Shown here piece by piece: positions 35,066-45,993 of a stretch of 64,000 nt of DNA. The notes under the pieces were generated by a model. The model made no database searches. It was not told the origin of the DNA and worked only from the letters and a program-made list of their open reading frames with translations. Both the position numbers and the translations under genes were made by a program. The stretch spans positions 335,770 through 399,769 of the forward strand of contig SSNU01000208.1 in assembly GCA_012064415.1 (NCBI GenBank), in the 5' to 3' direction. This stretch comes from Gyrodactylus bullatarudis (lineage: Eukaryota; Platyhelminthes; Monogenea; Gyrodactylidea; Gyrodactylidae). Within the stretch, counting starts at the first letter, position 1. The number at the start of each line of letters is the position of its first letter.

Positions 35066-36421
35066 CTACATATACGATTCAAGACATGATATTTTTTCTT
35101 TTAATTCAAAATTTTCCCTTTCCAACTCAGAAATTCTGTTGGGATTATTCTGTTTAGGAAAATTATTACTAGTAGGCTTGATGTCTGAATATTGATTTTG
35201 TCTCTCCATAGCCATCTTCTGATCTTGAATATTGAGAAAGAATAAATCTGAGAATACATCATGGGAGTGAAGAAGAGAACTCGACTCTGTTGGTAAAAGT
35301 AGTGATCGAGTTCTGGAATAAAGACAGCTCAAATCGTCAAAATCCTTACGCTGCAAAGCTATGGTTATTCTACTTATCTCTGCCTTTTTATCAACATTTG
35401 ACCAGTTGGGACATGGCAAAATGATCATCTCTCTCAGGCTAGGCTTAACTTCTGCTGTTGACTTGTATTCATTTTGAATTGATGAAAATGATTGGACCTT
35501 TGTCAATAATGCATCATTCTTGAGAATATCAATTTGACCACCAGTACAAGCAACAGCAAGTAACGAATTCTCCGGTATAGATTGTATCGAGGAGATATTT
35601 TTGTCAAAATTTTCATTCGACGACAAGAAACAGGTTCTAGTTTCCAATTTGAACTCATCTTTTTGAATGTCTTTGGGAATCATACAGTGAAAAAGTCTTC
35701 CATTATTGCTACCCATAAATAATCTACCGAGATCATCAATAATGTGTAGAGATGTTATCTCACTTTCAATATTAATTGTCCTAATTATTCTACCAGTCTT
35801 TACATCAAGCAATTTTAAAACATTAGAAGACCCAATGAATAAAACAGAATTGAAACACTGTAAATGGGGTAGATCCGAACTAACATGAACTGAGAACCAA
35901 ATAGGTTTAATATTTGAAGTGCCATTAAGGGAGGTAGAATTTTTGAAAATTGATGATCCTAGATTCCAACAAGCAATCATACCATTTATGTCACAGCTAA
36001 TCAATAATTTAGGCATGCTGAGCGTTGGCTGGATTAAAATCATCTTTTTTATGGTCGCTGAATGAGAGTTTGAGAATTTGCCGCAAATCGTTCCAGATGA
36101 AACATGATAAATCAGAATATCACTTTTACTGGCAAAATATAAAAAACAATTAGCTTCATCAGGAAGTATACAGGTCACATAATGATTCAAAGTGAATTTT
36201 TTAATTGGATCTGAAGGTCTGTTTAGATCAAAAGACTGTATTAATGGTTTATTATCAGCATTTGCAATAATGTAACCGTCACTTGTAACTGATAAACATT
36301 TATCACTCAAATTTTCAAATGGCAATGATTTTATTGGAAGACCGCTATGAGGATCCCAGAATGTTACACCTGTATTTCTCTTCTTTCCATAGTATACGTG
36401 GGTCAAAAGATAGCTATTCAT
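35066..36421 (-). CDS. WDR18/Ipi3-like WD40 protein (copy A)
   Basis: An intronless gene of 451 aa (human WDR18 432). WDR18/Ipi3 is part of the Rix1/PELP1-TEX10-WDR18 complex, which acts in 60S pre-ribosome maturation. Degenerate WD40 blades can be followed: GVTFWDPHSGLPIKSL, ILIYHVSSGTICGKF, LISCDINGMIACWNL, VLKLLDVKTGRIIRTI, GRLFMGSNNGRLFHCMI. The C-terminal helix (RISELERENFELKEKISCL) fits the coiled-coil end of WDR18. Overall similarity as remembered is modest, so another WD40 protein is possible. It converges on TPR with 35 bp between stops and lies downstream of the MED30-like and mS38-like genes on the same strand. Confidence 0.68.
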   Translation of the reverse strand: MNSYLLTHVYYGKKRNTGVTFWDPHSGLPIKSLPFENLSDKCLSVTSDGYIIANADNKPLIQSFDLNRPSDPIKKFTLNHYVTCILPDEANCFLYFASKSDILIYHVSSGTICGKFSNSHSATIKKMILIQPTLSMPKLLISCDINGMIACWNLGSSIFKNSTSLNGTSNIKPIWFSVHVSSDLPHLQCFNSVLFIGSSNVLKLLDVKTGRIIRTINIESEITSLHIIDDLGRLFMGSNNGRLFHCMIPKDIQKDEFKLETRTCFLSSNENFDKNISSIQSIPENSLLAVACTGGQIDILKNDALLTKVQSFSSIQNEYKSTAEVKPSLREMIILPCPNWSNVDKKAEISRITIALQRKDFDDLSCLYSRTRSLLLPTESSSLLHSHDVFSDLFFLNIQDQKMAMERQNQYSDIKPTSNNFPKQNNPNRISELERENFELKEKISCLESYM

Positions 36422-36658
36422 GTGAAGGTTTCAAATAAATTGTTAAATCAAAGAAATCTTGTCAACTTGATTTATTTTGTTATATTATTATCAGTTTACA
36501 TTTTCAAAATGTCAATTTCAGAAATTCGGAATTCCTGCAATTCGACCTCATAATATAGCCACGTATCATAATTCACGATCATGTACTAAGTAAAATTTCA
36601 AAAGCTTAAGGGGAAAATATGGTTTATTTACAGAATAGAAAGGATACTGGAAAGATAT

Positions 36659-37108
36659 TTATAATGTTCTTATAGCAGGATCAGTACAATCATCAATGAT
36701 CCAAACGGCTTTCTGTAGTTTAGCTTTAAGAGTCTCCAATTTAGTTGTTATATCTTCCAATGATTTTAGTAGTCCTTTTTGTTCTTCTTTTGCTTCTTGA
36801 AATTCTTCATTTTTGTTTACTTTCATGTCTTTGAGCATAGCAAGGTTGGGAGAGACTTGCAAATTATTTTCCTTGACAAACTTATCCACAAATATAAAAT
36901 TCTTCTCTATGGCTATTTTATTCGTTTTAATTTTATCAATTAATTCTGATATTTTTGATGGTAACTGCGCGAACAATTTATTGTGTCCTAAAGAGAATCT
37001 AGTCCTAGGATCTGTAATTTTGAGAATTATGCTCATCATCTCTAGGGTGTTGCGTATAAGCTTTTGCAACTCCTGATTGCCTTGGTTTATCGCAATAATG
37101 GGATTATC
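36659..37108 (-). CDS. MED30-like helical protein, start unresolved (copy A)
   Basis: An open frame of 149 codons begins right after a good acceptor (CTTTGCAG, 37109-37116 on the minus strand) with DNPIIAINQGNQELQKL and ends at 36659. There is no in-frame ATG before residue 24, so either a short first exon is missing or a leader is trans-spliced here. The protein is all-helical with a coiled coil (about residues 98-140). The pattern INQGNQELQKLIRNTLEMM near the start and KLETLKAKLQKAVWIIDD near the end recalls Mediator subunit 30, a component of the RNA polymerase II Mediator; this is a tentative resemblance from memory. It starts 76 bp downstream of the mS38-like stop. Confidence 0.42.
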   Translation of the reverse strand, partial: DNPIIAINQGNQELQKLIRNTLEMMSIILKITDPRTRFSLGHNKLFAQLPSKISELIDKIKTNKIAIEKNFIFVDKFVKENNLQVSPNLAMLKDMKVNKNEEFQEAKEEQKGLLKSLEDITTKLETLKAKLQKAVWIIDDCTDPAIRTL

Positions 37109-37184
37109 CTGCAAAGAGAAATTTATTAAATAAAATTAAACTTGTATGAAAAGAAGTATAATGGAAATATTCAATAAGACTAAT

Positions 37185-37672
37185 TTATTTTAAAATATTG
37201 ATAAAGTATCCATTTCTTCTAGCCATTTTGAGTGACGAATCCATTTCTAATTTAGGATCCCATGCATCGGATCTCTTCTTAATGAACATGATTATCTCCT
37301 TAACTTTATTTTCTTTTTTTCTTGCTTGAAAATTTTCTTCTATTTTGATTAAATTCGAGTATTTCTTGTTCCATTTTCTTTTTTTATGCTTTTTCATTTT
37401 TTCCCTTCGTCTTTGAATATCATTACGAAGAAGCATGTCTGAATTCCTATCTAATTCGGGAAATTCGAACGAGATATCTTGATTAATCCCCAATCTATTT
37501 TCTTCAACATTCTTGTTGAATGGGACAATGGGCGGTATGTTAACTGTTGGAAGTTCTATAGATATAAAAAATTTCACAGTGAATTACTGGTCATCAGCGC
37601 AATCAATGAAAAATTTTGTCTCGGTATGAAACTCTTAGATACATTGCAAAATAAATTCTTCAATGAGAACAT
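37185..37672 (-). CDS. Mitochondrial ribosomal protein mS38-like (AURKAIP1/COX24 domain; copy A)
   Basis: CDS complement(join(37185..37555,37588..37672)), 151 aa. The first exon encodes a basic, amphipathic presequence-like start (MFSLKNLFCNVSKSFIPRQ). A 32-bp intron restores the frame to LPTVNIPPIVPF. The C-terminal half has the hallmark basic motif RRREKMKKHKKRKWNKKY, corresponding to KIRRRKMNHHKYRK in human AURKAIP1, followed by a charged helix. mS38 sits in the small subunit of the mitoribosome near the decoding centre. It is shorter than the human protein (199). Divergent from MGAT1 with 133 bp between the start codons. Confidence 0.75.
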
Positions 37673-37805
37673 AACCTATATTGTAATTTACAACTTATTA
37701 TGTAAAAAAGTTCAAGTTACTGGCAAATTTATATAAATGAACCAATTTAAATAAAAAGTATTATACGAATACATTTTTTATTTGTTACATTTTTCACTAA
37801 ATCAA
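37673..37805. promoter_or_regulatory. Shared divergent promoter region of mS38-like and MGAT1 (copy A)
   Basis: 133 bp between divergent start codons, AT-rich. The same sequence recurs at 48601-48733. The role is inferred from geometry. Confidence 0.45.
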
Positions 37806-39180
37806 ATGAAGATAAATAACTTTTATGTTTTCGGAGGAATAATATCTTTCATTCTTCTTCTTCATCTCTATATAAATTTCAAAGCCTGTGATTTACACCA
37901 TTACGACTTTGAACTCAAACAAATAGAGAAGAAATTGAGCATACTAGTTAGTTCTTCTCAAAATAATAAGACTTACTCTGTTTAGGAAAGTCGAAAGTTT
38001 GCAAACCCAAAAATTATTTCATCTAAATTTGCAAATATTTTGATTCCCGTTGTGGTCATTGCGTATAATAGACCTTCAATTAGCCGATGCATTGATTCCA
38101 TTTTAAAAGCACAAGATTTTCTCAGAAAAACTCAACCCAATGTGGATATTCACTTGTATATTAACCAAGATGGTGATGATGCAGAAACCAAAAAAGTTAT
38201 TGAAGATTATGGCTCAAAAGTTTTTTATGTCAATCATAAACTCTCCTCCGTTAAGAATGTTGCCAGTAATGTCATAGGCTACTACCGTTTATCTCAACAT
38301 TACAAAGCTGCCATTGATTCAGTATTTGAGCAAAGCTCCGTTTACAACAGTATTATCATAATCGAAGATGATCTCGAAGTCTCAGAAGATATTTTCAGTT
38401 ACTTTTATAATACTTTCAAAGTTCTTGAACAGGACGAAAGTTTGTATTGCGTTTCTGCTTGGAATGACAACGGTAAAGACGATCTCATCAATGTCCAAGA
38501 CACGAAATTAATTTATAGGTAAATTTATTATTTAGGGAATTTCTAGTGATGTCTAGATTTTACGAGAGTTTAATATTTTACTTTTAATTTTAGTTTTTAG
38601 AAAAAATCTAACCTGTCTATCTGATTTTTTCAGATCCGATTTTTTCTCTGGCCTTGGTTGGTTGATGCTAAAAAGTTTGTGGTATGAAATCCGCAATACC
38701 TGGCCCGAAGCGTACTGGGATGAATTCATGAGACTACCTGAAGTACGCAAAAGCCGTCAATGCTTACGACCTGAGGTGCCTAGAACTAGTACTTTTGGAA
38801 AGAAGGGAACATCAGGAGGTCAATTTTTCGACACCTACCTCCAATATATTCATCATAACGAATTCCCTGTGAATTTCTCTGCTGAAAATCTATCCTACCT
38901 CAATGACGGGTACAAGGAAAACTTTTTAAAATCTGTATATGCTGATTCCACAAAGGAGGTTAAATCTATTCAAGAAATTACTCCCAACGATACATTTCGC
39001 ATTCACTATTCAAGTAACCATGAATTTTCTGAAATTGCCAAGCTCTTTGGTGCCATGACAGATACGAAAGTGGGCGTTCCACGTACTGCAGTTTACGGTG
39101 TTGTATCATTATTTTATAAAAACTCCAGGGTATATATTTCTCCACCGCCAAACTCTTGGAATGGCTACATTCCTGATTGA
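37806..39180 (+). CDS. MGAT1: N-acetylglucosaminyltransferase I (GnT-I; copy A)
   Basis: CDS join(37806..37946,37986..38518,38634..39180), 406 aa (human 445). GnT-I adds the first GlcNAc to Man5 N-glycans in the medial Golgi, opening the route to hybrid and complex glycans. It is a type II membrane protein: a short cytoplasmic head, the helix FYVFGGIISFILLLHLYI, a short stem, then the GT13 catalytic domain. Conserved blocks: IPVVVIAYNRPSISRCID, the metal-binding EDD in IIEDDLEV, LYCVSAWNDNGKDDLI, DFFSGLGWLMLKSLW, RPEVPRTSTFGKKGTSGGQ and VGVPRTAVYGVV. The apparent in-frame TAG at 37983 is removed by a 39-bp intron (donor GTTAGT). The second intron is 115 bp. The first ATG is used. Confidence 0.96.
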
Positions 39181-39552
39181 ATGCATTGTCATTTTGATCC
39201 CTCGTGAAATGCTGAAAAGAAAACTCTTTATTTTTGTTAAGAACCAACTTCTTTATCAACTAGGAAACTTGTGATTTTAATACCTCGCCGTATAGGATTG
39301 CAATTTCAGCATGAAATTAACCATTTAAAATGTCAACGATTTTTATACATGTATCAGCTATAGATAGATTCTTTACTTGTGGAGTATCTGTATGAAAAAT
39401 TCTTTTTATTTTGTTTTTTCATTCACAAGAATATACACTATGTTTTTACGAAATTATGCATTTCTCCTTGAATAAATAATTTCCAAATAGCATGTCGTCA
39501 TGGTTTCTGAAATGTAAAGCCAAAAGAAATAAATCCCATCATAGTTAGAGAA
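39181..39552. other. Intergenic stretch between MGAT1 and the ErbB start (copy A)
   Basis: 372 bp with the MGAT1 3' UTR, an AATAAA near 39471, and the promoter side of the ErbB gene. No gene seen. The identical copy is at 50109-50480. Confidence 0.5.
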
Positions 39553-42463
39553 ATGTCATCCAAGGGCTGGTACATTTGGCCTATTGTAATAATACTAGGA
39601 ATAATTCATGAGTTATCTCCACTACTTGAGTGTGTGAACTTGACCAGGCCGGATAATCCGTTCTTTAAGCATATCCACTACTTGGAGTACTATATTTGTC
39701 CATCGCGATTGGACGAGAGTTCGAATATTACAATAATCGAGAGAAAATCTACCATCCTCAAGTGTAAATACATTTTTGGAGATGTCATCATTCAAAATAT
39801 CCACACTGAGGAGCAGCTGAAACGACTCCAAAACTTCCGGTCAATCGAGGAAATATCCGGCTCCCTCGTCATAATTAACGTGACAATTGAAGAGTTGGAT
39901 TTATTCTCCAAGTTGAGAATAATTCATGGCAGAGGGAAGATTGGAGGTCATTCTCTGATAATTGGAGACAATTACCAAAAGACAGAGAATGGCGCCTTTT
40001 CCGGCCTGAAACATTTACGCCTGAGAAATCTTGATGGTTCGTCCTGTCTTCTATACTCCTTTTCTAGCAATTTTATCTGGCAATATAAAAATTTACAATA
40101 ATCCGAGTTTGTGTCTTTTGAATTTCCGCGTCAACTGGAATCTAATCCTGGAGCATCCACTAATTCAGACCTTTAATATTGAAAAGAGTCTGTTGATAAA
40201 AAATCTCGACTGCTCATACAAGAAGAAGACAACTCAGAAGGTGACTTTGGAATCAGTCTTGAGAAATCGGAATGAAACGTTGAATGATCAAAGTTATAAC
40301 CCACTTCTCTACAGGTGTCATCCAAAGTGTCCTTTCATCGAGAATAGTCAGCATTGTTGGGACGATGGTGAAGATGGCTGTCAACGCAGTGAGGTTCAAA
40401 TTATTCTTTTTTGTATATCAACCCCTATTTTTACATGTATTTGAACATGAAACTCATAGATGAGTTTCACAACTGTCTGTAAAACCCTCAGGTTAAAATC
40501 TCTTTTAACCTCTATTTACATTCTTATAATTCCAAGCTACAAAATGCATAAACAAATCATGTTTTGGCGGCAATCGTTGTTCCAGAGCCAAGTCAGGAAA
40601 AGAAACCTGTTGCGACCCCTTGTGTAAAGGTGGCTGTCATGCTTCAGGTCTATGCAAGGTAAATTTATTCTTTTTCTAGTCATGACTAGCATTGTAAAAA
40701 CTATCGAAATGAAAACGGAAAATGTCTCGTGGGCTGTGGCAAATCGGGAGATGTTGCTCAAATCACAAATTCCTATCGAAGGTCTCATGAAAATGTTCTC
40801 TTTGGAGATTTATGCCTCAAGAGTTGTCCAGGTAATCATTGTACATTTAATCATTCATCTTGATCCTCTAGAGGGCTATTTCATTGAACAAGGCAAATGT
40901 GTCAAGAAATGTCAAAAGCGCAACATTGAACTACAGAGCATGTTTATTACCTGCCCAGATGTCCCCCATAAAAAGGGTCAGTCACTATAAATATTACAGT
41001 AAAAAATAAATTTTACAGAATGCAAAATTGATTGTGGTGAATATCTGACATTAGAATGTCTAGAAGCCTTGTCTGATTGTACGACAATGAGAGGAAACAT
41101 AAAGTTGACCAATCAAAGTTTCTACAAGTGAGTTAAGAATAACTATTGATTTATTCGGTTGTAAGAAACCCAATACATTTAGATAGAAAGCTTATTCTCT
41201 CTTTACGCATGAAATCTTTGACTTTTATATGGATGATATCCAAATTCAGGGGTTAAATTATTTTAAGCATTAAAAACTAAGTTATAAATACTCCAATATT
41301 ATTGAAAGAGAAGTAAGCGTCTTTGAGTTCAAGTATTACCTCCCAAGCATTTTTTGGGAATTTCTACATTTGCATATAATGAAGGCTCGTCTCCTCTATG
41401 AGTTTAGAAACCAAAAAGATATGCCAGTACAGAATTGAGAAATTTTGAAAATAAGAATTCAGAAAACCAATCCACTTTTGCACAGCGTTTTTTTCAGTTT
41501 TCTTCGAAAAATTGATTTCTTATGACCTTTTGTACAAGTTCAAGTTACCTTACTACCTATCTTTAATTTGTCTCTTGTAATCTATATGAATCGTAAAAAT
41601 TCGATTTTAGGCTCGAAGAAATTTTTCAATATCTCACAACTCATTCCCATATTCTTTATAGGGTTTTTCCTTGCTCTAATAAATTAATTAGATTCTGACC
41701 CAATTTAAAGATAGAAAATTTGTTAAATGGCGTCTCTGGTTACGAATCTCAGCCACGGGATACTGAAGAGTCTCAAAAAAGTCGAAATGTGTCTGCCATA
41801 AGAGTTTGAATTTTTTTCCACAGCCTCTTCAAGACGTTTCGGTACTCTCTTTAATTCCATCTAGCAACCTCTCTGAACCCACAGGAGTACTTAGGTTTTC
41901 AGATAAACTGAATAAAAGAGAGTCCAGAGTAAAAGCGACTCAACTCTATCTCAATACCGAAACGTCTGGAAGTGGCTTTGAAATAGATTGGTTCTTTTTA
42001 AAATCTTTTGTTATAAAAACAATCCCTTTCATCAGTGATAATGGAACTCAAGTGTTATTCGTTGAAACTTTATTCGAAAAATTCTCTAAAGTTGATGTAA
42101 TCTTTGGACAACTCTACGTGAAAAATACCCCTGAACTCTTGAGAAATTTGACATTTTTTCTCTCCTTGAAGAATATAAGACCGCGTAAGTTTCATTTTCA
42201 TATTTTGAAATACAACAGCTCAAAATGTTCGGCCAATAATCTTGGAGAATACTCATCTAGAGTTTCTCGGCTGGAGTCATTTGGAATACGTTGATCAAAT
42301 TAAGAACACTGTCATTAGGGATAATAAGAAGCTCGATTATCTATACCTGAATAGTCTGCCAAAGTCGCTCGAAAGTGACAAGGCTGACTATTTCAAACTG
42401 ATCAAGGACAACAAACCAATTTCTTGTGAGCACTTTTCATTTCTTTTCACGTCACCCATATAA
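39553..42463 (+). pseudogene. ErbB receptor 5' fragment (extracellular part only; copy A)
   Basis: Exons at 39553-40036, 40068-40388, 40537-40658, 40690-40831, 40872-40976, 41019-41127, about 41769-42184 and 42219-42425 match the first eight exons of the complete gene at 50481. After exon 8 the duplication junction (42629) replaces the rest of the receptor with TPR sequence. If the exon-8 donor is not used, the frame reads about 12 residues into the intron and stops at 42461-42463. A product would be a secreted fragment with signal peptide, L1 domain, first Cys-rich domain and most of L2, without membrane anchor or kinase. Whether it is expressed is unknown. Confidence 0.85.
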
Positions 42464-42628
42464 TTATAATTACTACATTGATCAATAAGGAATTTTAAAT
42501 AATTATTTAAGGAAAAAACTATTTTTCAATCAAAGAAACAAATTGAGAACTTTAAATTCCTTTGTCAAAGTGTACTTTTGATGATGATAGTATAATGGAA
42601 ATCCTGAGAATTCTAAAAATTTAATAAT

Positions 42629-45600
42629 AAGCATCTCTTGAAGAAGAACGCAATAGATGGAAAGAGAGATGTGTCAATCTTGTGGAGAGTGCTCAAAGAG
42701 TCGATCCTGAAGCATACCAACAAGCCTGTCAAGAAAGAGACGAGTTCAGTAGCGAACTAGATCAACTTCGTCTCGAACTGGAGGCCAAGCAACGCGAATT
42801 TGTTGATAAAGTCACCAATCTTACACACACTCAGACTAGCTTGGAAAAAAGTCTTGAATCGAAGCAGTCGGAGCTCACTGAGACTAGAGAAAGACTAACC
42901 GATGTTACTGCAAAAAATGAAAGTTTATCTGCCGAAGTAAGCAAAAACTCTTCTGTCATTATTAAACTAAGAGAATTGGCCAGAAAATACAAGACTGAAG
43001 CAGAATCTTCTAATAAGGCCAGCTTACTGAAAGATTTTACCGCAGCTAAGGAAAAATTGGCCGCTGCCCAAGCAGATCTCATCAAATCTAATCAGGAAGT
43101 CACAAAGTTGAGTGATCGTTTAGAGATAATTTGTCAGCTCATTGTAAATATCCATACAGATATGGCAGATGTCCCTGAAGACTTGACTCTGCCAAAATTG
43201 CCTAGCCTTGAGGGAGCTCTTGAGAAGAAGATTAAAACTCTAGGCGATGTTCTCAAACTTCGACAAGATAAACTAATTCAGTTGAATAAAAGTCAGCAAG
43301 AAAAACTCTTTAGACTTAAAATGCTCGAAGCACAGCTGGCCAAATACCGTCAAAAATCAGAAGAGGCTGCTCACTCCACTGGTCAATCAGACCTTAACAA
43401 ATCAGACTCAAATATAGAGCCTATTCATCCCCCTCCCCCACAACAACAACAACAGGTTAAACCAGCTACAACTGTCCAGAGACAAACTGCTGAAATACGT
43501 CCGATAACAAGTAATATAGCCACTGTTGTGCCTACTTTATCGGCCAATAGCCATATTCACAGTGTAGAACCACAACAACAAGTTCCTCCGCCAGTTCATG
43601 AGGAACAACAACCCTCTTCGTCTGGCCCCTCGAGCTCTCTATTCTCAATGATTCCAACCCCACAGAATCCAATCTCAAGTATGGTCTCAATAGCCAATCC
43701 GATATTTTCCCAGCCAACAGATAATCATTCCGGACAGACCTTTGGCCAAAAGAGGACTCGTCCAGGCAATGATGATGATGATGACAGCCAAACAACTGCC
43801 ACATCATCAATGATACTAACCTTTGATCCTCATCAACAGCCGACATCCGCATCTCAACCCCATCAAATTCAGACAACAGATGGATTTGTCGAGAATGCCG
43901 ATGATGGTCTCTCTCATGATACAGCGACCAAGAGAATGCGTCCCTCAGAGACACCTGAGCAAGTCGGTCTCTTTCAATCACAACTCACCAATATCCAAAC
44001 CACCTCTGTGGGTAGCGATGAAAATCAGCTCGTAAGTTTCTCTTTCCCTGAACTCATGTCTGTAGATATAGAAAAAGGGGTATTATTCACTAAATGTACA
44101 TTTCTTTATGGCTCATCAGTAGTAATGACAGATAGATAATGATAAAATTTCACATATGACGAGGCGAGCTATCCTCTCGATTTTGTTTTATACTAGCCAA
44201 TAATATTTCTCCATTCCAACCACCAATGAGAATCGACTTTCCTTATCAACATTGAATATAGCCCCTTTTTTCATATCTAAAAAAAGTATTTTGAGCGGAT
44301 TATCCGATATTGAACCCATTTTTTCCTCTTTTAGTGTTATAATCAGGAAAACTTTGGACAATTTGATCAACAACAAAATGAAAATTATGATACAACCGAT
44401 TCCATCCAACTCCAGCCCATCTCCTGTCAGAAGGAGCAGATTCTGGTTATGACGGAAGAGGAAACTTTCAACATTGAAAACCCCTACGAATGCCAACCCA
44501 ATGTCTTTACCAATGAAGACCACGATGGTAAGGAAGACGAGCAACAAGTTGAAAATGAAGACGAAGACGAAGAAGTTGACGAGGATGAAGAGGAGGACGA
44601 AGGAAACGGAGAGGATGATGATGAAGTCATCGAGTTAAGCAGTGACGCTGATGATGGTGGGGAGGAAGCCGAAGAGGGAGAAGCAAACGACAACATCTCT
44701 GAACAGGGAGCAGCAGGTGAAACTGAAGACGAAGAGGAAGACGCCGACATTGATGACGATGAGGATGAGGAGGATGAAGAGGTAGAGGCAGAATTAGAAG
44801 AAGGGGAAGAAAATGAAGAAAGTGACAATTATGAGGAGGAAAATGAGGGTCAGCAGCAACTCGAATACGAGGGAGACGAGGAAGAGGATGAGGACAGCAA
44901 ACTCTCACAAAAGCAAGAACAAGTGAGCATGATTCTATGAGAAGAGAACTTGCTAAAAAATTTACATGTGTGTTGTAGCTAATTCATATGATTGTGTATA
45001 AATTAGCAGGGGGATTGCTCTGATAGTTCTTGTAGTGTATGCCCTGCTAATTCGTACTCTAATGATATCCATCTTTGAGTTGCTTTACTCCACAAGTTTT
45101 TATTTATAAATTTTAAATTTACCTTGAAATATAGAATTTTACGGTTTTTTCGCAAACTAAAAATCTTAGAAAGGTACTATTTTCGAACTTCATCAAGAAT
45201 ATTATTTTTTGATTCTGAACTCATAAGGGAGTTTAGAATGTTTATTTTGGTTGACAAAAAGATTTAAGTGTTTATTTATTCTTTCATCCACAAATCTGTA
45301 CTTGAATCTCCCTGGTTTTCATGAATATAAAACAGAAAAATTTGAAATCGAAGCTTTAAATTAATAATTTTTGAATTTAGGATCAGAATGAGATGCCAAA
45401 ACCCTCGGAGATCACAACTTCATTCAGTATCAGTGCCAATCAATCTCCGGTAAGTTTTACAAAAGGTTTTATTTTTTCCAATTCCTCATGTTATTGTAAT
45501 CTTTTACTATTCTTAGATGAAAACCTCTTCTGGATTGTTCGGCGTCTTCAAGACGGAGGAAAATAGACCAACTTCGCTCTTCGGGTCGATTAAAACTACT

Positions 45601-45958
45601 CCAACCACTTCAAATCTGTTCAGCTTCAGTAATCCCATAAACACTAGAAGCAGTATATCCCAGGCTTGTTCGGAAAAAGGTTAGTTCATTCTTTCTTTCC
45701 CACTTTTCGGGGGTTGTTTCTAAGAATAAGGTTAGGAAACTATCTCTATTAAATAAAATTAACTTTTTTCCAGATGATGATGGTAAACCCGCTCAAATTC
45801 AACCTATCACATGGGTTAATCAATCGGTAAAAGAGATCGACCCTCCAGGTCCTACTACTGATGATGCCCTCCGACCAGTCAACAAGAGAAAAAAGAAATG
45901 GGGCAACTCTAGTGCAAGTGGCCCCCTCAAGAAACAAGGTCCTAGATTTGTAAATTGA
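42629..45958 (+). pseudogene. TPR 3' fragment lacking promoter and N-terminus (copy B)
   Basis: This segment corresponds to the last part of TPR exon 6 and exons 7-10: 42629-44031, 44335-44922, 45381-45449, 45517-45679 and 45774-45958. It begins mid-codon-run in the coiled coil (ASLEEERNRW) with no promoter, start codon or upstream exons. Splicing from the upstream ErbB exon 8 (phase 1) into TPR exon 7 (phase 0) would give an immediate stop. It is therefore a non-functional by-product of the duplication, although the sequence itself is undamaged. Confidence 0.92.
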
Positions 45959-45993
45959 TCAGCATTTCGTAATAAATAAAATATTTATTTTTT

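Larger units (their letters stand above)
31701..42628 (+). repeat. Tandem duplication, copy A (10,928-bp unit)
   Basis: The unit starts within TPR exon 6 and ends after ErbB exon 8. Every feature recurs 10,928 bp downstream with no change in length, and I found no base difference when comparing the two copies by eye and by translated ORFs. Copy A carries the 3' part of the complete TPR gene, WDR18-like, MED30-like, mS38-like and MGAT1, and the 5' half of an ErbB gene. Confidence 0.97.

Noticed and set aside
37983..37985. In-frame TAG that seems to break MGAT1
   Set aside because: A 39-bp GT-AG intron (37947-37985) removes it and keeps the frame, so MGAT1 is not a pseudogene.
42682..44139. 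485-codon ORF at the start of copy B as a stand-alone gene
   Set aside because: It is identical to the 3' part of TPR exon 6, with no promoter or upstream exons, so it is a duplication fragment.
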